DNA of 64,000 bases from an uncultured Lachnospiraceae bacterium (GTDB taxonomy: Bacteria; Bacillota; Clostridia; Lachnospirales; Lachnospiraceae), in contig CADADA010000007.1 in NCBI GenBank assembly GCA_902786515.1, positions 1-64,000 on the forward strand, read 5' to 3'. A program made the position numbers and the translations under genes. Numbering within the stretch: the stretch's first letter is position 1; every line of letters begins with the position of its first letter. The notes below the pieces were generated by a model, which saw nothing but the letters and a program-made list of their open reading frames with translations, was not told the origin of the DNA and made no database searches. Positions 15,131 to 24,308 of the stretch are shown in pieces.

Positions 15131-16339
15131 ATGAAAAATAAAGGAGTTTTGGTACTCTGCACAGTCATTATAACAGGCTTTTTGCTGTGCACATTTGTAA
15201 TTACGATGTATGCTTTTTGGGATACAAAAACCATATCAGAAAAAGAAAACAGAAGGCTTTCGGAAAAACCGGAATTAACTGTGGCGGGATGGTTTGATGG
15301 AAAATACACTTTGGAGCTGTCTTCGTTTTTAAACGATCACATCGGAGGAAGAAATGAAATACTTGATATGGCTTCAGGATACCAGAGTTTATTAAAGCAG
15401 TCACAAAATATGGAAATCCGTGGAAACAATGCAGATAATGGTAATGCTGATATGTCAGATAATTTGATATTAAATGACCGTATTTTGATGCTTAATATAA
15501 AAAATCGGGAATATAATGAGAAATTTGTAAAAAACGCAAATAAGATTTATAAGAGTCTGCCGAAGGGTATAGAAAAATATCTGGTATTGTCTCCTTCAAG
15601 AATTGAGTTTGAAGAGGAACAGTATAAAAAATACTCAGACAGTCAGAAAAAATCCATTGCGTATCTTTACCAGAAAATCAGTAATGACGTAACAAAGATA
15701 GATACATATACATATGTTGAATCTGCAACAAAGTCATATGATTTAAATGAATTGTATTTTAGAACGGATCATCACTGGACTCACTTATGCTCTGCATATG
15801 CTGCAAACGCAATTTTACAGACTATGGGATTTAAAATGAAAAATCCCGATGATTATGTAAAGACAAGATACGGCGATTTCTTAGGTTATCTTTATGCGTT
15901 TAACAATATGACGGAAGAAGACGGATATGTGCCGGATGATTTGGATGTGTATGATATAGGAATGGATGTGCCGGAGGAGATACATACATTCGATGAAAAT
16001 GGCAATTCTGTCGTTATTAACGAATTTGTAAATGACCCTTCAAGAGCAGGGTATTATACATTTGTGCGTGGTTCATATTCGCATGTTATAATTGACGGAA
16101 AGAAAGAAGGCGGAAAGAATCTTCTTATGCTTAATGATTCTTATGCTAACACATTGGTGACGTGGTTGACGGAGGATTATGATACAATCGTGATGATAGA
16201 CCCGAGATATTACAAAGGTGGGAAAAAAGAGTTTGAAGCATTATTAAAAGAGAATGATATTAATCAGTTTATGATTTGTCTGTGTGATGTGTCAACGCAA
16301 GTGGCACTTGCAGGTGAATTAGAGAATTTCACGAAATAA
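15131..16339 (+). CDS. AlgJ/AlgX-like (DHHW) polysaccharide O-acetylation protein
   Basis: ATG 15131 is chosen with AGAGAGGA upstream; TTG 15122 is in frame. The 402-residue protein has one N-terminal membrane anchor and an extracellular SGNH-like domain. The DHHWT motif at 213-217 is the defining feature of the DHHW/AlgJ/AlgX family, and NDSYAN later in the sequence may carry the catalytic serine. Such proteins take acyl groups from the MBOAT partner and place them on the polysaccharide outside the membrane. The gene follows the MBOAT gene directly, as in alginate, peptidoglycan and cellulose acetylation clusters. Confidence 0.88.
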   Translation: MKNKGVLVLCTVIITGFLLCTFVITMYAFWDTKTISEKENRRLSEKPELTVAGWFDGKYTLELSSFLNDHIGGRNEILDMASGYQSLLKQSQNMEIRGNNADNGNADMSDNLILNDRILMLNIKNREYNEKFVKNANKIYKSLPKGIEKYLVLSPSRIEFEEEQYKKYSDSQKKSIAYLYQKISNDVTKIDTYTYVESATKSYDLNELYFRTDHHWTHLCSAYAANAILQTMGFKMKNPDDYVKTRYGDFLGYLYAFNNMTEEDGYVPDDLDVYDIGMDVPEEIHTFDENGNSVVINEFVNDPSRAGYYTFVRGSYSHVIIDGKKEGGKNLLMLNDSYANTLVTWLTEDYDTIVMIDPRYYKGGKKEFEALLKENDINQFMICLCDVSTQVALAGELENFTK

Positions 16340-16356
16340 ATAAGGAGAAATGTAGA

Positions 16357-17448
16357 ATGAAAAAAGTAATGGTAGTATTTGGAACAAGACCGGAGGCAAT
16401 CAAAATGTGTCCGCTTGTGAAAGAATTGAAGACAAGAAATACTATTCAGACTATTGTATGTGTATCCGGCCAGCATAGGGAAATGCTTGATCAGGTGTTA
16501 CAGGTGTTTGATATTGTGCCGGAATATGATTTGAATATCATGAAAGCGAGACAGTCACTTTTTGACGTGACAGTTAATATTCTGGAATCGGTAAGAGAAG
16601 TTCTCGAGAAAGAAAAACCTGATGTAGTCCTTGTACATGGAGATACATCAACCACTTTTACTGTGGCACTGGCATGTTTCTATATGCAGATACCGGTAGG
16701 ACATGTTGAGGCAGGACTTAGAACTTATAATATTTATTCTCCGTATCCGGAAGAATTTAACAGACAGGCAGTAGGAATAGTTGCAAAATATCATTTTGCG
16801 CCTACAGAACATGCAAAGCAGTCATTGTTGAATGAAGGAAAGTGTGCAGAGGCTATCTATGTTACCGGAAATACGGCAATAGATGCTCTAAAGACTACTG
16901 TTAAAGAGCAGTATAGCCACCCTGAACTCGAATGGGCTAAAGGAAGCAGACTTATACTTATAACGGCACACAGAAGAGAAAATCTGGGTGAGCCTATGAA
17001 GCACATGTTCAGGGCTATTCTAAGAATTATAAAAGAACATCCGGATGTGAAAGCGATTTATCCTATTCATATGAATCCGGCAGTCAGGGAGACGGCAGAT
17101 GCAATACTCGGAAAAGAAGACAGAATTCATATTATCGAACCTCTCGAGGTAATAGATTTTCACAACTTTATGTCACGCTGCTACCTTATCCTCACAGACA
17201 GCGGCGGAATACAGGAAGAAGCACCATCTTTAGGAAAACCGGTTCTTGTAATGCGTGATACGACTGAGAGACCGGAAGGAATAGATGCCGGTACATTGAA
17301 ATTGGTTGGAACAGATGAAGAGGTTATCTATAGAGAATTTAAAAATCTTTTAGAAAATGAGGACGAATATCACAAGATGAGTTATGCATCAAATCCTTAT
17401 GGAGACGGACATGCATGTGAGAGAATAGCGGATATACTTGAAAAATAG
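16357..17448 (+). CDS. wecB: UDP-N-acetylglucosamine 2-epimerase (non-hydrolysing)
   Basis: This 363-residue cytoplasmic enzyme interconverts UDP-GlcNAc and UDP-ManNAc. Typical segments are present: VFGTRPEAIKMCPL at the N-terminus, VHGDTSTT, GHVEAGLRT, LITAHRREN and TDSGGIQEEAPS. The length is normal for the family. It is the last gene of the riboswitch-led operon and ends at a strong terminator. It may supply UDP-ManNAc for this polymer or for teichoic-acid linkage units. Confidence 0.93.
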   Translation: MKKVMVVFGTRPEAIKMCPLVKELKTRNTIQTIVCVSGQHREMLDQVLQVFDIVPEYDLNIMKARQSLFDVTVNILESVREVLEKEKPDVVLVHGDTSTTFTVALACFYMQIPVGHVEAGLRTYNIYSPYPEEFNRQAVGIVAKYHFAPTEHAKQSLLNEGKCAEAIYVTGNTAIDALKTTVKEQYSHPELEWAKGSRLILITAHRRENLGEPMKHMFRAILRIIKEHPDVKAIYPIHMNPAVRETADAILGKEDRIHIIEPLEVIDFHNFMSRCYLILTDSGGIQEEAPSLGKPVLVMRDTTERPEGIDAGTLKLVGTDEEVIYREFKNLLENEDEYHKMSYASNPYGDGHACERIADILEK

Positions 17449-17450
17449 TG

Positions 17451-17478
17451 AAAAACCACTGCTTTGGCGGTGGTTTTT
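17451..17478 (+). terminator. Intrinsic terminator of the EPS operon
   Basis: AAAAACCAC (17451-17459) pairs with GTGGTTTTT (17470-17478), a 9-bp stem with a T tract in its 3' arm, right after the epimerase stop codon. Confidence 0.85.
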
Positions 17479-17480
17479 CG

Positions 17481-17509
17481 TTGAATATAGAGCAAATATA
17501 TGTTATAAT
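17481..17509 (+). promoter_or_regulatory. Promoter of the BIG_2 surface-protein gene
   Basis: TTGAAT at 17481-17486 and TATAAT at 17504-17509 are spaced by 17 bases, immediately after the operon terminator and about 60 bases ahead of the start codon. Confidence 0.75.
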
Positions 17510-17569
17510 TTCATGGTATAAAAGTTAGCATAAGAAGCATATTTTAAGGCTTCAGACAGGAGGAAACAT

Positions 17570-20500
17570 ATGAAAAATGGAGTAAGAAGATTGGCTGTCG
17601 TGATGACAGTGCTTCTTTTTGCATTATCATTTACAGTGGGAACTTATGCCAGTGATGTAAATGCCGGTGCAAAAAAGACAGTAAAGGCAAAGTCGATTAC
17701 ACTTTCAAAGAAAAGTGCGACTGTAAAAAAAGGGAAAACATTAAAACTAAAGGCAACAATTAAGCCGAAGAATGCAACTCAGAAGAAGATTACATGGTCT
17801 TCATCATCAAAGAAGGTTGCATCTGTGAGCTCTAAAGGTGTTGTCAAGGGGGTTAAAGCAGGTACGGCTGTTATTACTGCAAAAGTGAAAGGAACAAAGC
17901 TAAAAGCTTCATGTAAGATAACAGTAATTGTTCCTGTTTCAAAGATTACTTTGAGTGGTGACAGTGAGGTAACTGTTGGAAATACAACAACATTGAAAGC
18001 AACAGTAAAACCTAAAAATGCTTCAAATAAAAAAGTGACATGGTCAAGCAGTGATACATCTGTTGCAACAGTAGATGCAAAAGGAAAAGTTACAGCTGTT
18101 GCACCGGGACAGGTTACAATTACTGCGACAGCAAAAGATGGTTCTAAAAAGACAGCAAAAAAAGTTATTACCGTAAAAAATATAGAAGTAACGAAGATTG
18201 ATTTCGATGTTACAGAAAAGAATCTGTTTTCAGGAGAGAGCTTTACGATAACAGCAATTCCATATCCTGAAGAGGCAGAGGATAAAGTGATTACATGGTC
18301 AAGCAGTGATGAAGAAATTGCTAAGGTAGATGGAGGAGTTGTAACTGCAGGAAGCAAGGCAGGAACAGCTACCATTACTGCTAAAGCTAACAATGGTATT
18401 GCAAACTCGTGCCTTGTTACGGTAGAGAATACCATAACAGTTACAAATCAGCAGGAATTAAATACAGCACTTACATCTGTTAAAATGGGAACGATTATTA
18501 TAAAGTCTGATGATAAAGCAGATATTGCGATTCCACAGGGTGATTATTCTGATGTAAGTCTTGCGGTAGATGGAAAAGCATTAAATATAACAAACAGTGG
18601 AAAATTTAAAGATATTACAATAACTGAAAACTCAGATGGTACATTTACTGAGAATGCATCAGGAAATAAAATAGAGACTTCATCTGAAAAAACAAACATA
18701 ACAATATCAGAAGATGCAGTAGTATCAGAAATCAAGACAACAGCCACAGCTAAGGAAACAGTAATCGTTGAGGATGGAAAATTAACATCACTTGCGGCTG
18801 ATGGAACAGGAACTGTTAATATATCCGGACAGAGTGAAGGGACAGATCCTATAGAAACGACTGTGACCGGAGAAGCAAAGATTATAACAAACAAACCGTT
18901 AAATCTTGATACTCAGGATAAGATTACATTAATCTTAAGACCGGGTGCAGAAGATACTTCTATATCAGTGCCTACAGAAAGCGTTATACCTGAAATGCAG
19001 GGAACCGGAACAGTAGCCGTACATGTAGAGGATACAGGTAAAGAAATAGAAAAGCAGACAGAAAAACTTGATGAAGAATATCTTGAAAAACTAACATTTA
19101 CAGGAAATGTATCTGAGGTATCAAGTAAAGCTGCCATAGAAGGAAAGGCATATCTTGCAGAATATGCGGATGGTATGAACATTGAGACAATAGATACCTT
19201 GGAAAATACGGTATCAGTAGATGTAAAAGAAGGTGCATACAGTCTTGAAAATATATTAGAAGGCAGTTATGTATTTATGATAAAGGCAGATGGATACAAA
19301 CCGTTTATCCAGATGATTGTGATTACTGCAAGATACGGTACCACATACACAAATGATTTAGCAGAGATGGTTGGGACAGATGGTGACGGAAAAAATGCGA
19401 AACTCTACGGAACAATAAAGAACAGTACAGATAAGAGTCCTGTCCAGGGATTGACAGTGCAGATTAGAAAATATACGAACACAAAGACAACTGAAGTCGT
19501 AAAAGAGACGATTACTAACGCAGAGGGATATTATGAATTCGAAAATCTGGAAGGAAATAATTACACTGTAATGGTGGTAGATAACAGATTAAATGAGGAT
19601 GTTAAATATATCACCAATACGTTTAATATCTGTATTAATAATGGCGAGTACATGGAAAAAGGTACGGCTGTTACGGAAGAAATGTCAGATGATAAGATTC
19701 GTTTTGTACTTACATGGGGTGCACAGGAAGAAGGAGTAGCTCCAGATTTAGATTCGCATATAATTGGTTCTGATTTATCAGGAGAAAATTATTATGAAGT
19801 ATTTTATAATAGTAAGGCTTATGCGGCAGACGGTTTCTACAAGACTATATTAGATGTTGATGAAACAAGTTATAATGGACCTGAGACAACCACGATAATG
19901 GATGTAATTGGGGGAAAATATTATTACTTTATACATAAGTATTCATATGATGGTGATTTGTATACATCGCATGCACAGGTAGATGTTTACCGCGGAAACA
20001 AATTGATAGATTCATTTGTTCCGAAGAAGAACTGTCAGGGACATGATTACTGGAATGTATGTATATACGATTCTGATGAGGAAAAGATTATTCCTGTAAA
20101 TAAAGGTGTTGACAGTACGACGGATATAGTTGATAAAACTTACGAGAATACAGTTTACAGGATGATAGACACTCCTATTGAATCAATAAGCTGTGATGAA
20201 AGTGTAGGAAGAGTATCCGGCGTCAACGACTGGTTAGGCATGAGTCTGGAGTGCGAAAAATATCCTACATTGCAGGATTTCCTTGATTCAGAGACAAAAT
20301 TAAATATTACACTTACAGACGGTACTACAGTGGAAGATTATGATATTGCCTTAAAAGGAAGCGATTTATACAAAGAATATGCACAGACAATGTACGATTC
20401 ATATTCAAATAGACGTTCGGACGCAGTTGTATGGTTTGAATATCAGGAAAGAACCGTAATATGTCAGCTGATGTTTGAAAATTATGATAACTACTTAACA

Positions 20501-21706
20501 TTCAACGTATATGATGGTACGGGTGAAAGCTATTATGGTTACAATAAGAATGGCACGCAGATTTCTATAAGTGGTGCCTATGACAAACTCAGTACGATGT
20601 TAAATGACAAGTTTACGTTAGAATTAAAGAAAGATGAAACAAAATATACCACTTACAAAATAGGATACAGGGAAAAAGGAGATGAATTGTACAAACAATT
20701 CGGAAACGGTACAAGTGATGCAGTCATTTTATTTCCTGAATATTCGAATTATTTTGTTTTTCAGGTAAACTATACGTGTACTTTTGATACCGGCTACAGA
20801 ACATATTACTTAAAAGTGTATGATGACGAACTTGGAGTGTACAACACATATTTGAACGGATTAAGAGGTATAAGCACAAACTTTGCAGATGAATTAAAGA
20901 AGAATAATGTAAAGGTTACTTATGATTCACAGGAATATAGTTATGAAGTCATAGATAAGACTTCGGAAGAGTGGGACATTGCATATGAAAGAGTTAAAGA
21001 AGTATACAATATTGAAAATACAACAAATTTCATAAAAGTGTTCTATGAAAAATATAATGCTTACGACTATATACCGGTAGCTTATTCGGCAGAAGTGGAA
21101 AGAATTGAATTCTTAGGCGGTGACGGTGATGTCGATATCGATGTAGAAATGGATGGAGATTCATTAAACGTTACATCTAAGTTCAAGGATTTTAAGCAGT
21201 TACATGATAGGTCTTACTATGAGAATTTAGTTACACAGACCAGTTCTTATTCAAACTCTGTCATAGGTTATAATACTGAAGATGATGAGATATATGCAAA
21301 ATATGGAAACGGTACAAGCGACGCTGTTTTAGTATTTAATTCATATTCATCAACTGCGATATATCAGGTTACATACAAATGTAATTTTAATGTCGATGAA
21401 GAAAAATTCGTTATATACATTTGGCCTGATGATCATGAAGTTAATTTAGGAGAATGGGTAGAATATAGCAGTGAGCGTGATACGTTTGAAGATGTGGTGG
21501 ATGCAGGATATGTAAGAGTTAATTATGAGTATGCAAATTATTCTGATTTCACGGTAATAAATCCTGAGTCAGAAGAATGGAGTAAGGCTGTCTCATACAA
21601 AGGTGTTGAAGACGCGACAAACTTTGTTAAATTCACCATTCCGAAATATGGTCATGTAATATACATACCGATAAAATATACACAGGAAATCCAACCTGAG
21701 GATTAA
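17570..21706 (+). CDS. Giant secreted protein with BIG_2 and YfaP-like domains
   Basis: The 1,378-residue product has a Sec signal peptide, three bacterial Ig-like group 2 domains (about residues 40-120, 124-203, 205-285, each with TWSSS...VA.V...G.V and TATITA strands), a beta-rich region, a carboxypeptidase-regulatory/CNA-B-like module (about 610-690: LYGTIKNSTDKSPVQGLTV, AEGYYEFENLEGNNYTV), and a DUF2135/YfaP-like module (VLTWG...PDLDSH). The last ~450 residues contain repeated modules (YGNGTSDAVLVF-type). No LPXTG, SLH or transmembrane anchor is present at the C-terminus, so attachment must be by another route or the protein is released. Likely an adhesin or matrix protein. It has its own promoter and is flanked downstream by an IS remnant. 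Confidence 0.85.
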   Translation: MKNGVRRLAVVMTVLLFALSFTVGTYASDVNAGAKKTVKAKSITLSKKSATVKKGKTLKLKATIKPKNATQKKITWSSSSKKVASVSSKGVVKGVKAGTAVITAKVKGTKLKASCKITVIVPVSKITLSGDSEVTVGNTTTLKATVKPKNASNKKVTWSSSDTSVATVDAKGKVTAVAPGQVTITATAKDGSKKTAKKVITVKNIEVTKIDFDVTEKNLFSGESFTITAIPYPEEAEDKVITWSSSDEEIAKVDGGVVTAGSKAGTATITAKANNGIANSCLVTVENTITVTNQQELNTALTSVKMGTIIIKSDDKADIAIPQGDYSDVSLAVDGKALNITNSGKFKDITITENSDGTFTENASGNKIETSSEKTNITISEDAVVSEIKTTATAKETVIVEDGKLTSLAADGTGTVNISGQSEGTDPIETTVTGEAKIITNKPLNLDTQDKITLILRPGAEDTSISVPTESVIPEMQGTGTVAVHVEDTGKEIEKQTEKLDEEYLEKLTFTGNVSEVSSKAAIEGKAYLAEYADGMNIETIDTLENTVSVDVKEGAYSLENILEGSYVFMIKADGYKPFIQMIVITARYGTTYTNDLAEMVGTDGDGKNAKLYGTIKNSTDKSPVQGLTVQIRKYTNTKTTEVVKETITNAEGYYEFENLEGNNYTVMVVDNRLNEDVKYITNTFNICINNGEYMEKGTAVTEEMSDDKIRFVLTWGAQEEGVAPDLDSHIIGSDLSGENYYEVFYNSKAYAADGFYKTILDVDETSYNGPETTTIMDVIGGKYYYFIHKYSYDGDLYTSHAQVDVYRGNKLIDSFVPKKNCQGHDYWNVCIYDSDEEKIIPVNKGVDSTTDIVDKTYENTVYRMIDTPIESISCDESVGRVSGVNDWLGMSLECEKYPTLQDFLDSETKLNITLTDGTTVEDYDIALKGSDLYKEYAQTMYDSYSNRRSDAVVWFEYQERTVICQLMFENYDNYLTFNVYDGTGESYYGYNKNGTQISISGAYDKLSTMLNDKFTLELKKDETKYTTYKIGYREKGDELYKQFGNGTSDAVILFPEYSNYFVFQVNYTCTFDTGYRTYYLKVYDDELGVYNTYLNGLRGISTNFADELKKNNVKVTYDSQEYSYEVIDKTSEEWDIAYERVKEVYNIENTTNFIKVFYEKYNAYDYIPVAYSAEVERIEFLGGDGDVDIDVEMDGDSLNVTSKFKDFKQLHDRSYYENLVTQTSSYSNSVIGYNTEDDEIYAKYGNGTSDAVLVFNSYSSTAIYQVTYKCNFNVDEEKFVIYIWPDDHEVNLGEWVEYSSERDTFEDVVDAGYVRVNYEYANYSDFTVINPESEEWSKAVSYKGVEDATNFVKFTIPKYGHVIYIPIKYTQEIQPED

Positions 21707-21752
21707 TGTGCAAAAGAAGGGGCTGTAAAAAAAGTCCCCTGAAAAGAAGCAA

Positions 21753-21790
21753 AAAAAATCGCTTAGACCGTGAGGTTTAAGCGATTTTTT
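21753..21790. terminator. Sub-terminal hairpin of the IS
   Basis: AAAAAATCGCTTA and TAAGCGATTTTTT form a 13-bp stem around a 12-base loop, with T tracts on both strands. It can stop incoming transcription from the BIG_2 gene. A TATAAT at 21793-21798 follows and may be the transposase -10 box. Confidence 0.65.
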
Positions 21791-21803
21791 GGTATAATTA
21801 ATT

Positions 21804-23200
21804 ATGCTACTAAATAATAATACCAGTGGTAATTATACACTCCGTCAGCTTAAATTGCCACTAGAAATCGAAAAACTCTGTCGAACTGACATCAGGTTCA
21901 TGTATCTTCTTGATGGCATGAAAGTACCATCATTCGCCACATTTGGCAATGTTATTCGTAATGAATTAACCACTTCTATTGAGCAGATATTTACTGACAT
22001 CAACAGGTACATTTTCGAAGCAGAAAATGTTGATTTGAATCATACATATATTGACGGAACTAAAATTGAAGCGAATGCGAATCGCTATACATGGGTTTGG
22101 AAGAAGTCATGTACTACAAATCGAGACAAGGTATTTGAGAAAGTTTCTGTTCTTATTGATGAAATAAATGAGACGCTTTCATTTCAGGGAATAAAAATCG
22201 AAAAGCGAGAAACTTATGCATTGAGTATCTTGAAAATATTTTGATTCAATATCAAAAGGTAACTGGTATTCAGCCAGCGCAGTTTGTCTGTGGACGAGGA
22301 CATCGTAAAAGCCCAGAACAACGGAGATATCAAAAACTAGAAGAATACAAAAACAGACTCAAAGCATACGCAAACCATATACAAATATGTGGAGATCACA
22401 GAAATAGTTATTCAAAAACTGATCATGATGCAACATTTATGCGAATTAAATGTGATTACATGGGGAATGACCAGTTACTACCGGCATATAATCTTCAGGC
22501 GGCTATTTGTGATGAATATATAGCAACTGTAGATGTTAAGCCGTATGCATCAGACATGGAATGTTTTGTTCCACTTATGGAAAAATTTAATGCTACATAC
22601 GGGCATTATCCTAAATATCCAGTAGCAGATGCAGGATATGGTTCATACAATAATTGCCTGTATTGTAAAGAACATGGTATGGAAAAATATATGAAATTTA
22701 CTATGTTCGAAAAAGAAACAAAAGATGATAAATATCACAATGATCCTTATAGAGCAGTAAATTTTCAGATGGATGAAGATGGTAATCTGATCTGCCCGAA
22801 TGGAAAGAAATTCATTTTTAAATATAGTAAGCCTGTTAAAGGAAACAAATACGGCCGAACAGAAGAAATATATGAGTGTGAAAATTGTGAAGGCTGCCCA
22901 CATAAATCTGAATGTTGTAAAAGGGCTTCAGGAAACAGAACGATTCGTATGAACCAAGAGCTAACATCAATTCACCATGAAGTAATAAACAATCTAGAAT
23001 CCATTCATGGCGCATTGTTGTGTATAAATAGGAGCATACAGGCTGAAGGCGCATTTGGAATAATTAAATGGGACAGATCTTATAAACGTCTCTTCAGGAG
23101 AGGCAAAGAAGCTGTAATATTAGAACTAACACTAATATCGTGTGGTTTCAATCTATATAAATATCATAATAAGAAGCATCGGGAAGCATTAGTAGCATAA
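21804..23200 (+). pseudogene. IS1182-family transposase, truncated and frameshifted
   Basis: The protein starts with the usual LRQLKLPLEIE but jumps straight to KLCRTDIRFMYLLDGM, so the normal ~60-70 residue helical segment between them is deleted. A frameshift near 22,210 splits the gene: 21,804-22,244 runs out as ILKIF, whereas the correct continuation (IEYLENILIQYQKVTGIQP) lies in the frame that continues to 23,200. The second part keeps DDE-domain features (TDHDATFMRIKCD, PVADAGYGSYNN, a Cys-rich CENCEGCPHKSECC segment and GAFGIIKWD). The element cannot move on its own unless complemented. Confidence 0.88.
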
Positions 23201-23303
23201 TGAGGCCTATTTAATAAACACAAAAACAGCTTGTTGAACAGCAGGTCTAGTTAATGTCTGCAAAAAATAGTAAATATACAGGTTGGAACAGTAGCTCAAG
23301 TAA

Positions 23304-23347
23304 AAAATAAGGATGAAACCACCTTGCGGTGATTCCATCCTTATTTT
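23304..23347. terminator. Hairpin at the right end of the IS
   Basis: AAAATAAGGATG pairs with CATCCTTATTTT (12 bp), with an inner ACCACC/GGTGAT hairpin. It may serve as terminator for the convergent folBK transcript and for the transposase. Confidence 0.6.
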
Positions 23348-23376
23348 ATGGCCGTTTTTTTACAGCCCCTTCTTTC

Positions 23377-24186
23377 TTAAATATTTTCTACCATATCACG
23401 TATCCTTGAATGATAAAGCGGATGTACGGCATTTGGTGCAATCTGGCACAATGGCTTCAGAACAAAATCACGTTTATGCATTTCAGGGTGAGGTATTACT
23501 AAGTTTTCGGTATCCATAACAAGGTCATCATAAAGAAGTATATCAAGATCGAGAGTTCGTGGACCCCAATGAATCTCACGTGTTCTGTTGGCCTCGTTCT
23601 CAAGCCTTTGTAAAAAGGCCAGTAATTCGGCAGGGGTATAGAGAGTTTCTATCATAAGGGCACCGTTTAAGAAATCATCCTGTTCGACGGGACCGTAAGG
23701 TTCAGTGATGATAAAATCAGAGATTTTTACTAAACGGCAGCTTACATCATTTCTGATGGCAGCTATTGCATTTTCAAGGAAAGAAAGCTTATCACCCATA
23801 TTAGAACCAAGGGCAACGTAAACAGTATGCCATTTTCGATTGATTTCAACCGATACGTAATCAAGCGGAAGACCTATAGGAGCCCAAGGCTTTTTAATTT
23901 CCAAATCGATTTCACGAAGCGGACTAAAATGAGCAAACAACGCCATTGTAAGATGTTCAGCTACTGATTCAATCAGGTTAAACGTGTTGACTCTCATATA
24001 TTCATCTATAAATTTACATACAGAAGCATAATCGACCGTGATTTCCGGCGAGTCTGTAATACCGGCTTTTCGGGTACTCAAGTGAAGAGTGGCAGAAATC
24101 AAAAACTTCTGACCTAATACATTTTCTTCTTTGAAAACACCGTGATTACAAAATACTTCTAAGTTCATAATTTTTATCTTATCCAT
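23377..24186 (-). CDS. folK: Bifunctional dihydroneopterin aldolase / HPPK
   Basis: The 269-residue fusion catalyses two successive steps of folate synthesis. Residues 1-117 are FolB (LEVFCNHGVFKEEN, NLIESVAEHL with the catalytic region), which cleaves dihydroneopterin. Residues ~119-269 are FolK (VYVALGSNMGDK, GPVEQDDFLNG, HWGPRTLDLDILLYDD with the metal-binding DxD, PHPEMHKRDFVL), which pyrophosphorylates 6-hydroxymethyl-dihydropterin. FolBK fusions are common in Firmicutes. The IS remnant ends one base past its stop, leaving the coding sequence intact. No other folate genes are adjacent. Confidence 0.93.
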   Translation of the reverse strand: MDKIKIMNLEVFCNHGVFKEENVLGQKFLISATLHLSTRKAGITDSPEITVDYASVCKFIDEYMRVNTFNLIESVAEHLTMALFAHFSPLREIDLEIKKPWAPIGLPLDYVSVEINRKWHTVYVALGSNMGDKLSFLENAIAAIRNDVSCRLVKISDFIITEPYGPVEQDDFLNGALMIETLYTPAELLAFLQRLENEANRTREIHWGPRTLDLDILLYDDLVMDTENLVIPHPEMHKRDFVLKPLCQIAPNAVHPLYHSRIRDMVENI

Positions 24187-24308
24187 TGTAAAAATACTCC
24201 TTTCGAAAACTCTTAAAGCTATCCTACAACAAAATGTTTATTTTAACAAGTAAATTTGGTATAATACTTCTATAGTGTTATTATAAGTGAACAGGAAGGA
24301 ATCATACT

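Larger units (their letters stand above)
21713..23375. mobile_element. Defective IS1182-family insertion sequence
   Basis: Perfect 21-bp terminal inverted repeats lie at 21713-21733 and 23355-23375 (AAAGAAGGGGCTGTAAAAAAA and its complement). Just inside the left end is a 13-bp hairpin (21753-21765/21778-21790), and near the right end a 12-bp hairpin (23304-23315/23336-23347), both able to block read-through. The transposase between them is damaged. No target duplication is obvious. The right end touches the stop codon of folBK at 23,377. Confidence 0.85.

Noticed and set aside
17779..18435. Long open frame on the minus strand opposite the BIG_2 domains
   Set aside because: It mirrors the repetitive codon use of the Ig-like domains, has no ribosome binding site and no family features.
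21713..23375. Active IS1182-family element
   Set aside because: The transposase lacks an N-terminal segment and has a frameshift, so it is not autonomous.
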